A stretch of DNA of 64,000 nucleotides from Symsagittifera roscoffensis (lineage: Eukaryota > Xenacoelomorpha > Acoela > Convolutidae), in the NCBI RefSeq assembly GCF_963678635.1, contig NC_087064.1:51604684-51668683 (forward strand), written 5' to 3'. Shown one piece after another: positions 40,301-53,899 of this stretch; the stretch's first letter is position 1, and the number at the start of each line of letters is the position of its first letter. The notes under the pieces are model-generated. The model saw only the letters and a list, made by a program, of their open reading frames with translations. It did not search any database and was not told where the DNA came from. Both the position numbers and the translations under genes were made by a program.

Positions 40301-43300
40301 CCAATTTGTTTTAGTGGTTATTTTACCGAGTTTGATTTAAGAAGCACAATATCGAATTTGGGGTTGCGAGTTTGGCCTCCAATTTTGAATGCCCGAATCA
40401 TTTAAGTTAACGAGATAAGACGGTTTTTGAGATTTTTTCAAAAATTTTCAGAAATTTCAAAAAACAAAATAATTTCCAAAACTTGAATTTCCCAGCCCTG
40501 TAGCTGGGAGCTGTCAGAGTAATCTATGGAATTACAAATATTGCCTCCAAATATGGCTGTTCATATCCTTGTAGTTTTTCGAGATATGACGTTTTTTGTG
40601 ATTTTTTCAAAAAATTTTCAGAAAACTTATATTAATTTTTTTTTCGCAAAATCTGAAATTCCCAACCCTGTAGTTGGGTCCTGCCAGAGTAATCTCAACG
40701 ATTGCGAATCTTGTCTCCAAATTTGACTGCTCATTTCTTCGTAGTTCTCGAGATATGACAGTTTTTGTGATTTTTTCAAAAATTTTCACAAAACTTAAAT
40801 TATTATTTTCATTTTTTTTTTAAATCTGAAATTCCCAACCCTTTTTTAATTTATTCTCTCTCAAATTTTGAAATTACCAACCTCGTAGTTAGGTGCTGTC
40901 AGAGTACTCTCAAGGATTGCGAATCTTGCCTCCAAATATGACTGCTCAATTCTTTGTAGTTTTTGAGTTTTGAGATATGCCTTTTTTGCGATTTTCAAAA
41001 AATTTTTCCAAAAATTCAAATTATTTTTTTCAAAATTTGAAATTCCAAACCCTGTAGTTGCGGAGCTATCAGAGTACCTTGCATCCAATTATGACTGCTC
41101 AAGTCTTTGTAGTTTTCAGATATGACGTTTTCTGATTTCTTCCAACCTTTTCAGAAAACGAAATTTTGTTGTTTTTTTTTTGTTTGAAATTCCCAACCCT
41201 GTAATTGGGTGCTGCTAGAGTACTCCCAGGAGTTTTAAATCTTGCCTCCAAATATGACTACTGAAATATTTGTACTTTTTCGAGATATGACTTTCTAGAT
41301 GACGGAAAATAGGAATTAAAAAAATTATAAAATAATGAATTATCAACCATGTAATTGGGTGCTGTCAGAGTACACAAAAAGCCTGCAGATTTGGTTTCCA
41401 AAAGATGCGTTTTTTCATGATTTGTCAAAAATTCGAAGCACCGGAGGTGCGCTACACGCCAGTTATTGATTTAAATGCGGGCTTCACTATCTCGCCACGT
41501 TGAAGCTTTTTCAACGTATTATTTTTGCATGTTTAAGCTATATCGTATATTGCATTGGTTAAGAATTTAGTTTCGGTTTTCCAATTTGTTTTAGTGGTTA
41601 TTTTACCGAGTTTGATTTAAGAAGCACAATATCGAATTTGGGGTTGCGAGTTTGGCCTCCAATTTTGAATGCCCGAATCATTTAAGTTAACGAGATAAGA
41701 CGGTTTTTGAGATTTTTTCAAAAATTTTCAGAAATTTCAAAAAACAAAATAATTTCCAAAACTTGAATTTCCCAGCCCTGTAGTTGGGAGCTGTCAGAGT
41801 AATCTATGGAGTTACAAATATTGCCTCCAAATATGGCTGTTCATATCCATGTAGTTTTTCGAGATATGACGTTTTTTGTGATTTTTTCAAAAAATTTTCA
41901 GAAAACTTATATTAATTTTTTTTTCGCAAAATCTGAAATTCCCAACCCTGTAGTTGGGTCCTGCCAGAGTAATCTCAACGATTGCGAATCTTGTCTCCAA
42001 GTTTGACTGCTCATTTCTTCGTAGTTCTCGAGATATGACAGTTTTTGTGATTTTTTCAAAAATTTTCACAAAACTTAAATTATTATTTTAATTTTTTTTT
42101 AAATCTGAAATTCCCAACCCTTTTTTAATTTATTCTCTCTCAAATTTTGAAATTACCAACCTCGTAGTTGGGTGCTGTCAGAGTACTCTCAAGGATTGCG
42201 AATCTTGCCTCCAAATATGACTGCTTAATTCTTTGTAGTTTTTGAGTTTTGAGATATGCCTTTTTTGCGATTTTCAAAAAATTTTTCAAAAAACTCAAAT
42301 TATTTTTTTCAAAATTTGAAATTCCAAACCCTGTAGTTGCGGAGCTATCAGAGTACCTTGCATCCAATTATGACTGCTCAAATCTTTTTAATTTTCAGAT
42401 ATGACGTTTTCTGATTTCTTCCAACCTTTTCAGAAAACGAAATTTTGTTTTTTTTTTGTTTGAAGTTCCTAACCTTGTTGTTGGGTGCTGTCTGGGTATT
42501 CATAGGAGTTGCGAATCTTGCCTCCAAGTTTGATTGCTCAAATCTTTGTAGTTTTCGAGATGTGTCGTTTTTTGGGATTTTTTCAAAAATTTCAGAAAAC
42601 CTAAATTTATAAATTTTCAAAACTTGAAATTCCCAACCCTGTAATTGGGTGCTGCTAGAGTACTCCCAGGAGTTTTAAATCTTGCCTCCAAATATGACTA
42701 CTGAAATATTTGTACTTTTTCGAGATATGACTTTCTAGATGACGGAAAATAGGAAATAAAAAAATTATAAAATAATGAATTATCAACCATGTAATTGGGT
42801 GCTGTCAGAGTACACAAAAAGCCTGCAGATTTGGTTTCCAAAAGATGCGTTTTTTCATGATTTGTCAAAAATTCGAAGCACCGGAGGTGCGCTACACGCC
42901 AGTTATTGATTTAAATGCGGGCTTCACTATCTCGCCACGTTGAAGCTTTTTCAACGTATTATTTTTGCATGTTTAAGCTATATCGTATATTGCATTGGTT
43001 AAGAATTTAGTCTCGGTTTTCCAATTTGTTTTAGTGGTTATTTTACCGAGTTTGATTTAAGAAGCACAATATCGAATTTGGGGTTGCGAGTTTGGCCTCC
43101 AATTTTGAATGCCCGAATCATTTAAGTTAACGAGATAAGACGGTTTTTGAGATTTTTTCAAAAATTTTCAGAAATTTCAAAAAACAAAATAATTTCCAAA
43201 ACTTGAATTTCCCAGCCCTGTAGTTGGGAGCTGTCAGAGTAATCTATGGAGTTACAAATATTGCCTCCAAATATGGCTGTTCATATCCTTGTAGTTTTTC

Positions 43301-46300
43301 GAGATATGACGTTTTTTGTGATTTTTTCAAAAAATTTTCTGAAAACTTATATTAATTTTTTTTTTCGCAAAATCTGAAATTCCCAACCCTGTAGTTGGGT
43401 CCTGCCAGAGTAATCTCAACGATTGCGAATCTTGTCTCCAAATTTGACTGCTCATTTCTTCGTAGTTCTCGAGATATGACAGTTTTTGTGATTTTTTCAA
43501 AAATTTTCACAAAACTTAAATTATTATTTTCATTTTTTTTTTAAATCTGAAATTCCCAACCCTTTTTTAATTTATTCTCTCTCAAATTATGAAATTACCA
43601 ACCTCGTAGTTGGGTGCTGTCAGAGTACTCTCAAGGATTGCGAATCTTTCCTCCAAATATGACTGCTCAATTCTTTGTAGTTTTTGAGTTTTGAGATATG
43701 CCTTTTTTGCGATTTTCAAAAAAATTTTCAAAAAATTCAAATTATTTTTTTCAAAATTTGAAATTCCAAACCCTGTAATTGCGGAGCTATCAGAGTACCT
43801 TGCATCCAATTATGACTGCTCAAATCTTTGTAGTTTTCAGATATGACGTTTTCTGATTTCTTCCAACCTTTTCAGAAAACGAATTTTTTTTTTTTGTTTG
43901 AAGTTGGGTGCAGTCTGGGTATTCATAGGAGTTGCGAATCTTGCCTCCAAGTTTGATTGCTCAAATCTTTGTAGTTTTCGAGATGTGTCGTTTTATGGGA
44001 TTTTTTCAAAAATTTCAGAAAACCTAAATTTATAAATTTTCAAAACTTGAAATTCCCAACCCTGTAATTGGGTGCTGCTAGAGTACTCCCAGGAGTTTTA
44101 AATCTTGCCTCCAAATATGACTACTGAAATATTTGTACTTTTTCGAGATATGACTTTCGAGATGACGGAAAATAGGAATTTAAAAAATTATAAAATAATG
44201 AATTATCAACCATGTAATTGGGTGCTGTCAGAGTACACAAAAAGCCTGCAGATTTGGTTTCCAAAAGATGCGTTTTTCATGATTTGTCAAAAATTCGAAG
44301 CACCGGAGGTGCGCTACACGCCAGTTATTGATTTAAATGCGGGCTTCACTATCTCGCCACGTTGAAGCTTTTTCAACGTATTGTTTTTGCATGTTTAAGC
44401 TATATCGTATATTGCATTGGTTAAGAATTTAGTTTCGGTTTTCCAATTTGTTTTAGTGGTTATTTTACCGAGTTTGATTTAAGAAGCACAAAAACGAATT
44501 TGGGGTTGCGAGTTTGGCCTCCAATTTTGAATGCCCGAATCATTTAAGTTAGCGAGATAAGACGGTTTTTGAGATTTTTTCAAAAATTTTCAGAAATTTC
44601 AAAAAACAAAATAATTTCCAAAACTTGAATTTCCCAGCCCTGTAGTTGGGAGCTGTCAGAGTAATCTATGGAGTTACAAATATTGCCTCCAAATATGGCT
44701 GTTCATATCCTTGTAGTTTTTCGAGATATGACTTTTTTTGTGATTTTTTCAAAAAATTTTCTGAAAACTTATATTAATTTTTTTTTCCGCAAAATCTGAA
44801 ATTCCCAACCCTGTAGTTGGGTCCTGCCAGAGTAATCTCAACGATTGCGAATCTTGTCTCCAAATTTGACTGCTCATTTCTTCGTAGTTCTCGAGATATG
44901 ACAGTTTTTGTGATTTTTTCAAAAATTTTCACAAAACTTAAATTATTATTTTCATTTTTTTTTTAAATCTGAAATTCCCAACCCTTTTTTAATTTATTCT
45001 CTCTCAAATTTTGAAATTACCAACCTCGTAGTTGGGTGCTGTCAGAGTACTCTCAAGGATTGCGAATCTTGCCTCCAAATATGACTGCTCAATTCTTTGT
45101 AGTTTTTGAGTTTTGAGATATGCCTTTTTTGCGATTTTCAAAAAAATTTTCAAAAAATTCAAATTATTTTTTTCAAAATTTGAAATTCCAAACCCTGTAA
45201 TTGCGGAGCTATCAGAGTACCTTGCATCCAATTATGACTGCTCAAATCTTTGTAGTTTTCAGATATGACGTTTTCTGATTTCTTCCAACCTTTTCAGAAA
45301 ACGATTTTTTTTTTTTGTTTGAAGTTCCTAACCCTGTTGTTGGGTGCAGTCTGGGTATTCATAGGAGTTGCGAATCTTGCCTCCAAGTTTGATTGCTCAA
45401 ATCTTTGTAGTTTTCGAGATGTGTCGTTTTATGGGATTTTTTCAAAAATTTCAGAAAACCTAAAATTATAAATTTTCAAAACTTGAAATTCCCAACCCTG
45501 TAATTGGGTGCTGCTAGAGTACTCCCAGGAGTTTTAAATCTTGCCTCCAAATATGACTACTGAAATATTTGTACTTTTTCGAGATATGACTTTCTAGATG
45601 ACGGAAAATAGGAAATAAAAAAATTATAAAATAATGAATTATCAACCATGTAATTGGGTGCTGTCAGAGTACACAAAAAGCCTGCAGATTTGGTTTCCAA
45701 AAGATGCGTTTTTTCATGATTTGTCAAAAATTCGAAGCACCGGAGGTGCGCTACACGCCAGTTATTGATTTAAATGCGGGCTTCACTATCTCGCCACGTT
45801 GAAGCTTTTTCAACGTATTATTTTTGCATGTTTAAGCTATATCGTATATTGCATTGGTTAAGAATTTAGTCTCGGTTTTCCAATTTGTTTTAGTGGTTAT
45901 TTTACCGAGTTTGATTTAAGAAGCACAATATCGAATTTGGGGTTGCGAGTTTGGCCTCCAATTTTGAATGCCCGAATCATTTAAGTTAACGAGATAAGAC
46001 GGTTTTTGAGATTTTTTCAAAAATGTTCAGAAATTTCAAAAAACAAAATAATTTCCAAAACTTGAATTTCCCAGCCCTGTAGTTGGGAGCTGTCAGAGTA
46101 ATCTATGGAGTTACAAATATTGCCTCCAAATATGGCTGTTCATATCCTTGTAGTTTTTCGAGATATGACGTTTTTTGTGATTTTTTCAAAAAATTTTCAG
46201 AAAACTTTTATTAATTTTTTTTCGCAAAATCTGAAATTCCCAACCCTGTAGTTGGGTCCTGCCAGAGTAATCTCAACGATTGCGAATCTTGTCTCCAAAT

Positions 46301-49300
46301 TTGACTGCTCATTTCTTCGTAGTTCTCGAGATATGACAGTTTTTGTGATTTTTTCAAAAATTTTCACAAAACTTAAATTATTATTTTCATTTTTTTTTAA
46401 ATCTGAAATTCCCAACCCTTTTTTAATTTATTCTCTCTCAAATTTTGAAATTACCAACCTCGTAGTTGGGTGCTGTCAGAGTACTCTCAAGGATTGCGAA
46501 TCTTGCCTCCAAATATGACTGCTCAATTCTCTGTAGTTTTTGAGTTTTGAGATATGCCTTTTTTGCTATTTTCAAAAATTTTTTCCAAAAATTCAAATTA
46601 TTTTTTTCAAAATTTGAAATTCCAAACCCTGTAGTTGCGGAGCTATCAGAGTACCTTGCATCCAATTATGACTGCTCAAATCTTTGTAGTTTTCAGATAT
46701 GATGTTTTCTGATTTCTTCCAACCTTTTCAGAAAACGAAATTTTGTTTTTTTTTTTGTTTGAAGTTCCTAACCCTGTTGTTGGGTGCTGTCTGGGTAATC
46801 ATAGGAGTTGCGAATCTTGCCTCCAAGTTTGATTGCTCAAATCTTTGTAGTTTTCGAGATGTGTCGTTTTTTGGGATTTTTTCAAAAATTTCAGAAAACC
46901 TAAATTTATAAATTTTCAAAACTTGAAATTCCCAACCCTGTAATTGGGTGCTGCTAGAGTACTCCCAGGAGTTTTAAATCTTGCCTCCAAATATGACTAC
47001 TGAAATATTTGTACTTTTTCGAGATATGACTTTCTAGATGACGGAAAATAGGAAATAAAAAAATTATAAAATAATGAATTATCAACCATGTAATTGGGTG
47101 CTGTCAGAGTACACAAAAAGCCTGCAGATTTGGTTTCCAAAAGATGCGTTTTTTCATGATTTGTCAAAAATTCGAAGCACCGGAGGTGCGCTACACGCCA
47201 GTTATTGATTTAAATGCGGGCTTCACTATCTCGCCACGTTGAAGCTTTTTCAACGTATTATTTTTGCATGTTTAAGCTGAATCGTATATTGCATTGGTTA
47301 AGAATTTAGTCTCGGTTTTCCAATTTGTTTTAGTGGTTATTTTACCGAGTTTGATTTAAGAAGCACAATATCGAATTTGGGGTTGCGAGTTTGGCCTCCA
47401 ATTTTGAATGCCCGAATCATTTAAGTTAACGAGATAAGACGGTTTTTGAGATTTTTTCAAAAATTTTCAGAAATTTCAAAAAACAAAATAATTTCCAAAA
47501 CTTGAATTTCCCAGCCCTGTAGTTGGGAGCTGTCAGAGTAATCTATGGAGTTACAAATATTGCCTCCAAATATGGCTGTTCATATCCTTGTAGTTTTTCG
47601 AGATATGACGTTTTTTGTGATTTTTTCAAAAAATTTTCTGAAAACTTATATTAATTTTTTTTTTCGCAAAATCTGAAATTCCCAACCCTGTAGTTGGGTC
47701 CTGCCAGAGTAATCTCAACGATTGCGAATCTTGTCTCCAAATTTGACTGCTCATTTCTTCGTAGTTCTCGAGATATGACAGTTTTTGTGATTTTTTCAAA
47801 AATTTTCACAAAACTTAAATTATTATTTTCATTTTTTTTTTAAATCTGAAATTCCCAACCCTTTTTTAATTTATTCTCTCTCAAATTTTGAAATTACCAA
47901 CCTCGTAGTTGGGTGCTGTCAGAGTACTCTCAAGGATTGCGAATCTTTCCTCCAAATATGACTGCTCAATTCTTTGTAGTTTTTGAGTTTTGAGATATGC
48001 CTTTTTTGCGATTTTCAAAAAAATTTTCAAAAAATTCAAATTATTTTTTTCAAAATTTGAAATTCCAAACCCTGTAATTGCGGAGCTATCAGAGTACCTT
48101 GCATCCAATTATGACTGCTCAAATCTTTGTAGTTTTCAGATATGACGTTTTCTGATTTCTTCCAACCTTTTCAGAAAACGAATTTTTTTTTTGTTTGAAG
48201 TTCCTAACCCTGTTGTTGGGTGCAGTCTGGGTATTCATAGGAGTTGCGAATCTTGCCTCCAAGTTTGATTGCTCAAATCTTTGTAGTTTTCGAGATGTGT
48301 CGTTTTATGGGATTTTTTCAAAAATTTCATAAAACCTAAATTTATAAATTTTCAAAACTTGAAATTCCCAACCCTGTAATTGGGTCCTGCCAGAGTAATC
48401 TCAACGATTGCGAATCTTGTCTCCAAATTTGACTGCTCATTTCTTCGTAGTTCTCGAGATATGACAGTTTTTGTGATTTTTTCAAAAATTTTCACAAAAC
48501 TTAAATTATTATTTTCATTTTTTTTTAAATCTGAAATTCCCAACCTTTTTTTAATTTATTCTCTCTCAAATTTTGAAATTACCAACCTCGTAGTTGGGTG
48601 CTGTCAGAGTACTCTCAAGGATTGCGAATCTTGCCTCCAAATATGACTGCTCAATTCTCTGTAGTTTTTGAGTTTTGAGATATGCCTTTTTTGCTATTTT
48701 CAAAAAATTTTTCCAAAAATTCAAATTATTTTTTTCAAAATTTGAAATTCCAAACCCTGTAATTGCGGAGCTATCAGAGTACCTTGCATCCAATTATGAC
48801 TGCTCAAATCTTTGTAGTTTTCAGATATGACGTTTTCTGATTTCTTCCAACCTTTTCAGAAAACGAATTTTTTTTTTTTTTGAAGTTCCTAACCCTGTTG
48901 TTGGGTGCAGTCTGGGTATTCATAGGAGTTGCGAATCTTGCCTCCAAGTTTGATTGCTCAAATCTTTGTAGTTTTCGAGATGTGTCGTTTTATGGGATTT
49001 TTTCAAAAATTTCAGAAAACCTAAATTTATAAATTTTCAAAACTTGAAATTCCCAACCCTGTAATTGGGTGCTGCTAGAGTACTCCCAGGAGTTTTAAAT
49101 CTTGCCTCCAAATATGACTACTGAAATATTTGTACTTTTTCGAGATATGACTTTCGAGATGACGGAAAATAGGAATTTAAAAAATTATAAAATAATGAAT
49201 TATCAACCATGTAATTGGGTGCTGTCAGAGTACACAAAAAGCCTGCAGATTTGGTTTCCAAAAGATGCGTTTTTCATGATTTGTCAAAAATTCGAAGCAC

Positions 49301-52300
49301 CGGAGGTGCGCTACACGCCAGTTATTGATTTAAATGCGGGCTTCACTATCTCGCCACGTTGAAGCTTTTTCAACGTATTATTTTTGCATGTTTAAGCTAT
49401 ATCGTATATTGCATTGGTTAAGAATTTAGTTTCGGTTTTCCAATTTGTTTTAGTGGTTATTTTACCGAGTTTGATTTAAGAAGCACAAAAACGAATTTGG
49501 GGTTGAGAGTTTGGCCTCCAATTTTGAATGCCCGAATCATTTAAGTTAACGAGATAAGACGGTTTTTGAGATTTTTTCAAAAATGTTCAGAAATTTCAAA
49601 AAACAAAATAATTTCCAAAACTTGAATTTCCCAGCCCTGTAGTTGGGAGCTGTCAGAGTAATCTATGGAGTTACAAATATTGCCTCCAAATATGGCTGTT
49701 CATATCCTTGTAGTTTTTCGAGATATGACGTTTTTTGTGATTTTTTCAAAAAATTTTCAGAAAACTTTTATTAATTTTTTTTCGCAAAATCTGAAATTCC
49801 CAACCCTGTAGTTGGGTCCTGCCAGAGTAATCTCAACGATTGCGAATCTTGTCTCCAAATTTGACTGCTCATTTCTTCGTAGTTCTCGAGATATGACAGT
49901 TTTTGTGATTTTTTCAAAAATTTTCACAAAACTTAAATTATTATTTTCATTTTTTTTTAAATCTGAAATTCCCAACCCTTTTTTAATTTATTCTCTCTCA
50001 AATTTTGAAATTACCAACCTCGTAGTTGGGTGCTGTCAGAGTACTCTCAAGGATTGCGAATCTTGCCTCCAAATATGACTGCTCAATTCTCTGTAGTTTT
50101 TGAGTTTTGAGATATGCCTTTTTTGCTATTTTCAAAAAATTTTTCCAAAAATTCAAATTATTTTTTTCAAAATTTGAAATTCCAAACCCTGTAGTTGCGG
50201 AGCTATCAGAGTACCTTGCATCCAATTATGACTGCTCAAATCTTTGTAGTTTTCAGATATGATGTTTTCTGATTTCTTCCAACCTTTTCAGAAAACGAAA
50301 TTTTGTTTTTTTTTTGTTTGAAGTTCCTAACCCTGTTGTTGGGTGCTGTCTGGGTAATCATAGGAGTTGCGAATCTTGCCTCCAAGTTTGATTGCTCAAA
50401 TCTTTGTAGTTTTCGAGATGTGTCGTTTTTTGGGATTTTTTCAAAAATTTCAGAACCTAAATTTATAAATTTTCAAAACTTGAAATTCCCAACCCTGTAA
50501 TTGGGTGCTGCTAGAGTACTCCCAGGAGTTTTAAATCTTGCCTCCAAATATGACTACTGAAATATTTGTACTTTTTCGAGATATGACTTTCGAGATGACG
50601 GAAAATAGGAATTAAAAAAATTATAAAATAATGAATTATCAACCATGTAATTGGGTGCTGTCAGAGTACACAAAAAGCCTGCAGATTTGGTTTCCAAAAG
50701 ATGCGTTTTTTTCATGATTTGTCAAAAATTCGAAGCACCGGAGGTGCGCTACACGCCAGTTATTGATTTAAATGCGGGCTTCACTATCTCGCCACGTTGA
50801 AGCTTTTTCAACGTATTATTTTTGCATGTTTAAGCTATATCGTATATTGCATTGGTTAAGAATTTAGTTTCGGTTTTCCAATTTGTTTTAGTGGTTATTT
50901 TACCGAGTTTGATTTAAGAAGCACAATATCGAATTTGGGGTTGCGAGTTTGGCCTCCAATTTTGAATGCCCGAATCATTTAAGTTAACGAGATAAGACGG
51001 TTTTTGAGATTTTTTCAAAAATTTTCAGAAATTTCAAAAAACAAAATAATTTCCAAAACTTGAATTTCCCAGCCCTGTAGTTGGGAGCTGTCAGAGTAAT
51101 CTATGGAGTTACAAATATTGCCTCCAAATATGGCTGTTCATATCCTTGTAGTTTTTCGAGATATGACGTTTTTTGTGATTTTTTCAAAAAATTTTCAGAA
51201 AACTTATATTAATTTTTTTTCCGCAAAATCTGAAATTCCCAACCTTGTAGTTGGGTCCTGCCAGAGTAATCTCAACGATTGCGAATCTTGTCTCCAAATT
51301 TGACTGCTCATTTCTTCCTAGTTCTCGAGATATGACAGTTTTTGTGATTTTTTCAAAAATTTTCACAAAACTTAAATTATTATTTTCATTTTTTTTTAAA
51401 TCTGAAATTCCCAACCCTTTTTTAATTTATTCTCTCTCAAATTTTGAAATTACCAACCTCGTAGTTGGGTGCTGTCAGAGTATTCTCAAGGATTGCGAAT
51501 CTTGCCTCCAAATATGACTGCTCAATTCTTTGTAGTTTTTGAGTTTTGAGATATGCCTTTTTTGCGATTTTCAAAAAATTTTTCAAAAAATTCAAATTAT
51601 TTTTTTAAAAATTTGAAATTCCAAACCCTGTAGTTGCGGAGCTATCAGAGTACCTTGCATCCAATTATGACTGCTCAAATCTTTGTAGTTTTCAGATATG
51701 ACGTTTTCTGATTTCTTCCAACCTTTTCAGAAAACGAAATTTTGTTTTTTTTTGTTTGAAGTTCCTAACCCTGTTGTTGGGTGCTGTCTGGGTATTCATA
51801 GGAGTTGCGAATCTTGCCTCCAAGTTTGATTGCTCAAATCTTTGTAGTTTTCGAGATGTGTCGTTTTGTGGGATTTTTTCAAAAATTTCAGAAAACCTAA
51901 ATTTATAAATTTTCAAAACTTGAAATTCCCAACCCTGTAATTGGGTGCTGCTAGAGTACTCCCAGGAGTTTTAAATCTTGCCTCCAAATATGACTAATGA
52001 ATTATTTGTACTTTTTCGAGATATGACTTTCGATATGGCGGAAAATAGGAATTAAAAAAATTATAAAATAATGAATTATCAACCATGTAATTGGGTGCTG
52101 TCAGAGTACACAAAAAGCCTGCAGATTTGGTTTCAAAAAGATGCGTTTTTTCATGATTTGTCAAAAATTCGAAGCACCGGAGGTGCGCTACACGCCAGTT
52201 ATTGATTTAAATTCGGGCTTCACTATCTCGCCACGTTGAAGCTTTTTCAACGTATTATTTTTGCATGTTTAAGCTATATCGTATATTGCATTGGTTAAGA

Positions 52301-53641
52301 ATTTAGTTTCGGTTTTCCAATTTGTTTTAGTGGTTATTTTACCGAGTTTGATTTAAGAAGCACAATATCGAATTTGGGGTTGCGAGTTTGGCCTCCAATT
52401 TTGAATGCCCGAATCATTTAAGTTAACGAGATAAGACGGTTTTTGAGATTTTTTCAAAAATTTTCAGAAATTTCAAAAAACAAAATAGTTTCCAAAACTT
52501 GAATTTCCCAGCCCTGTAGTTGGGAGCTGTCAGAGTAATCTATGGAGTTACAAATATTGTCTCCAAATATGGCTGTTCATATCCTTGTAGTTTTTCGAGA
52601 TATGACGTTTTTTGTGATTTTTTCAAAAAATTTTCAGAAAACTTATATTAATTTTTTTTTCGCAAAATCTGAAATTCCCAACCCTGTAGTTGGGTCCTGC
52701 CAGAGTAATCTCAACGATTGCGAATCTTGTCTCCAAATTTGACTGCTCATTTCTTCGTAGTTCTCGAGATATGACAGTTTTTGTGATTTTTTCAAAAATT
52801 TTCACAAAACTTAAATTATTATTTTCATTTTTTTTTAAATCTGAAATTCCCAACCCTTTTTTAATTTATTCTCTCTCAAATTTTGAAATTACCAACCTCG
52901 TAGTTGGGTGCTGTCAGAGTACTCTCAAGGATTGCGAATCTTGCCTCCAAATATGACTGCTCAATTCTTTGTAGTTTTCGAGAGGTGACGTTTTCTGTGA
53001 CTTTTTCAGTTTTCAGAAAGTTTAAATTAATTATTTTTCAAAATTTGAAATTCTCAACGCTATAGTTTGGTGTTGTCAGGGTACTATGAAAAGATGCAAA
53101 TCTTGCCACATGCGACTGCTTAATGCGACTGCTCAAATATTTTTAGTTTCCGAGATTTGACGTTTTTTTTTCAAAATTTCTCACGAACTTATCTACAATG
53201 AAATTCAAATTTTTTTAACTACTCACTTGATGAAGATGCAAACTTATTGTCAGCTTACACCCAGGCGTCCCAATTCTTGCCACTTAATTTGGATGCTCAA
53301 ATCCTTTTAGTTTCCGAGATAAGACGTTTTTTTCAATTTTTTTTCGGGAAATTTAGGTTTAAAAAGTTCACAAAATTTTGGATTCCTAATCCTTAAGTAC
53401 TGTGCTCTCAGGGACTCTCAGTGGTTGCAAATCTGGCTTCCAAATTTCTCCAGAGGCCCATTAGGTTTTCGAGATGACGCTTTTAAAATGGGAATTAAAA
53501 AAATTTAAAAGTTCGAAATTACCAACCCTGTAATTGGTTGCAGTCAGTACACTAAAAGTTTGCATAAGTTTTTTCCAATTTATGCGGTTTTTCATGAGTT
53601 GTTAAAAAGTTTCGAAGCAACGAAGGTGCGTTAAACGCTAG
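37346..53641 (+). mobile_element. Helitron-like minisatellite composite 2: head-to-tail array
   Basis: A 5' domain starting at about 37346 is nearly identical to 23516-23990. It is followed by minisatellite monomers and eleven copies of the 3' hairpin region, whose TTCGAAGCA starts are at 38711, 40152, 41432, 42872, 44294, 45731, 47171, 49291, 50729, 52168 and 53611. Internal 3' ends read GCACC-GGA-GGTGC-GCTACACG-CCAG and run straight into TTATTGATTTAAATGCGGGC, a 5' end. Only the last 3' end has CTAG (53638-53641). The regular spacing is about 1440 bp; exceptions are 1280 and 2120. No protein gene is present; every open frame here is the same repeat translated. Confidence 0.8.
38739..53638. 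repeat. 1.44-kb higher-order satellite repeat, about 10 units
   Basis: Each unit has a ~130-bp 5' domain with an 8-bp-stem palindrome (ACGTTGAA...TTCAACGT), then about eight diverged monomers of ~130-190 bp. Each monomer carries versions of CTTGCCTCCAAATATGACTG, TAGTTTTCGAGATATGACG and the hairpin CCCAAC-CCTGTA-GTTGGG. Corresponding positions in different units are far more alike than neighbouring monomers in one unit, which is the signature of higher-order amplification. Confidence 0.92.
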
Positions 53642-53749
53642 TTTACTTTAGAAGCGTTTGTTTAAGAGGTTTCACGGTTTTTCAACCTTTTTTGAGGAGA
53701 GGTTTGCGCGAAATTGTTGATAATGCGTTTTCAATGTCGCCCAGTATAT
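53642..53749 (+). mobile_element. Right part of the mariner-like element
   Basis: 108 bp from the Helitron-like CTAG to the inverted terminus GCGTTTTCAATGTCGCCC (53726-53742) and its flanking AGTATAT. The same segment begins every X repeat unit downstream. Confidence 0.5.
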
Positions 53750-53899
53750 TTTGGTAATATAACATGATTGCTATCTTTGAGATCAATGAAAAAATAAATG
53801 GGTTTTTCGATAACCGAAGCAGCAAAAAATTTCACGCGTTGTTGTTATTTGGGAGCAATACTTGGTTTTGTTTTCTAATTTATAATCTAATTTTTCTAG

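Noticed and set aside
38000-53000. Many 60-90-codon open frames on both strands in the array
   Set aside because: They are the same monomers translated repeatedly (for example GNFRFCEKK and SNLEARFAI). No splice, domain or codon signal supports coding.
37346-53641. CRISPR-like repeat/spacer arrangement
   Set aside because: Repeats are long (130-190 bp) and diverged with no unique spacers, and the DNA is eukaryotic.
23516-53641. RepHel (Rep plus helicase) gene of an autonomous Helitron
   Set aside because: No HUH motif or helicase motif was seen; the only large coding regions between these ends belong to Gypsy-like element B.
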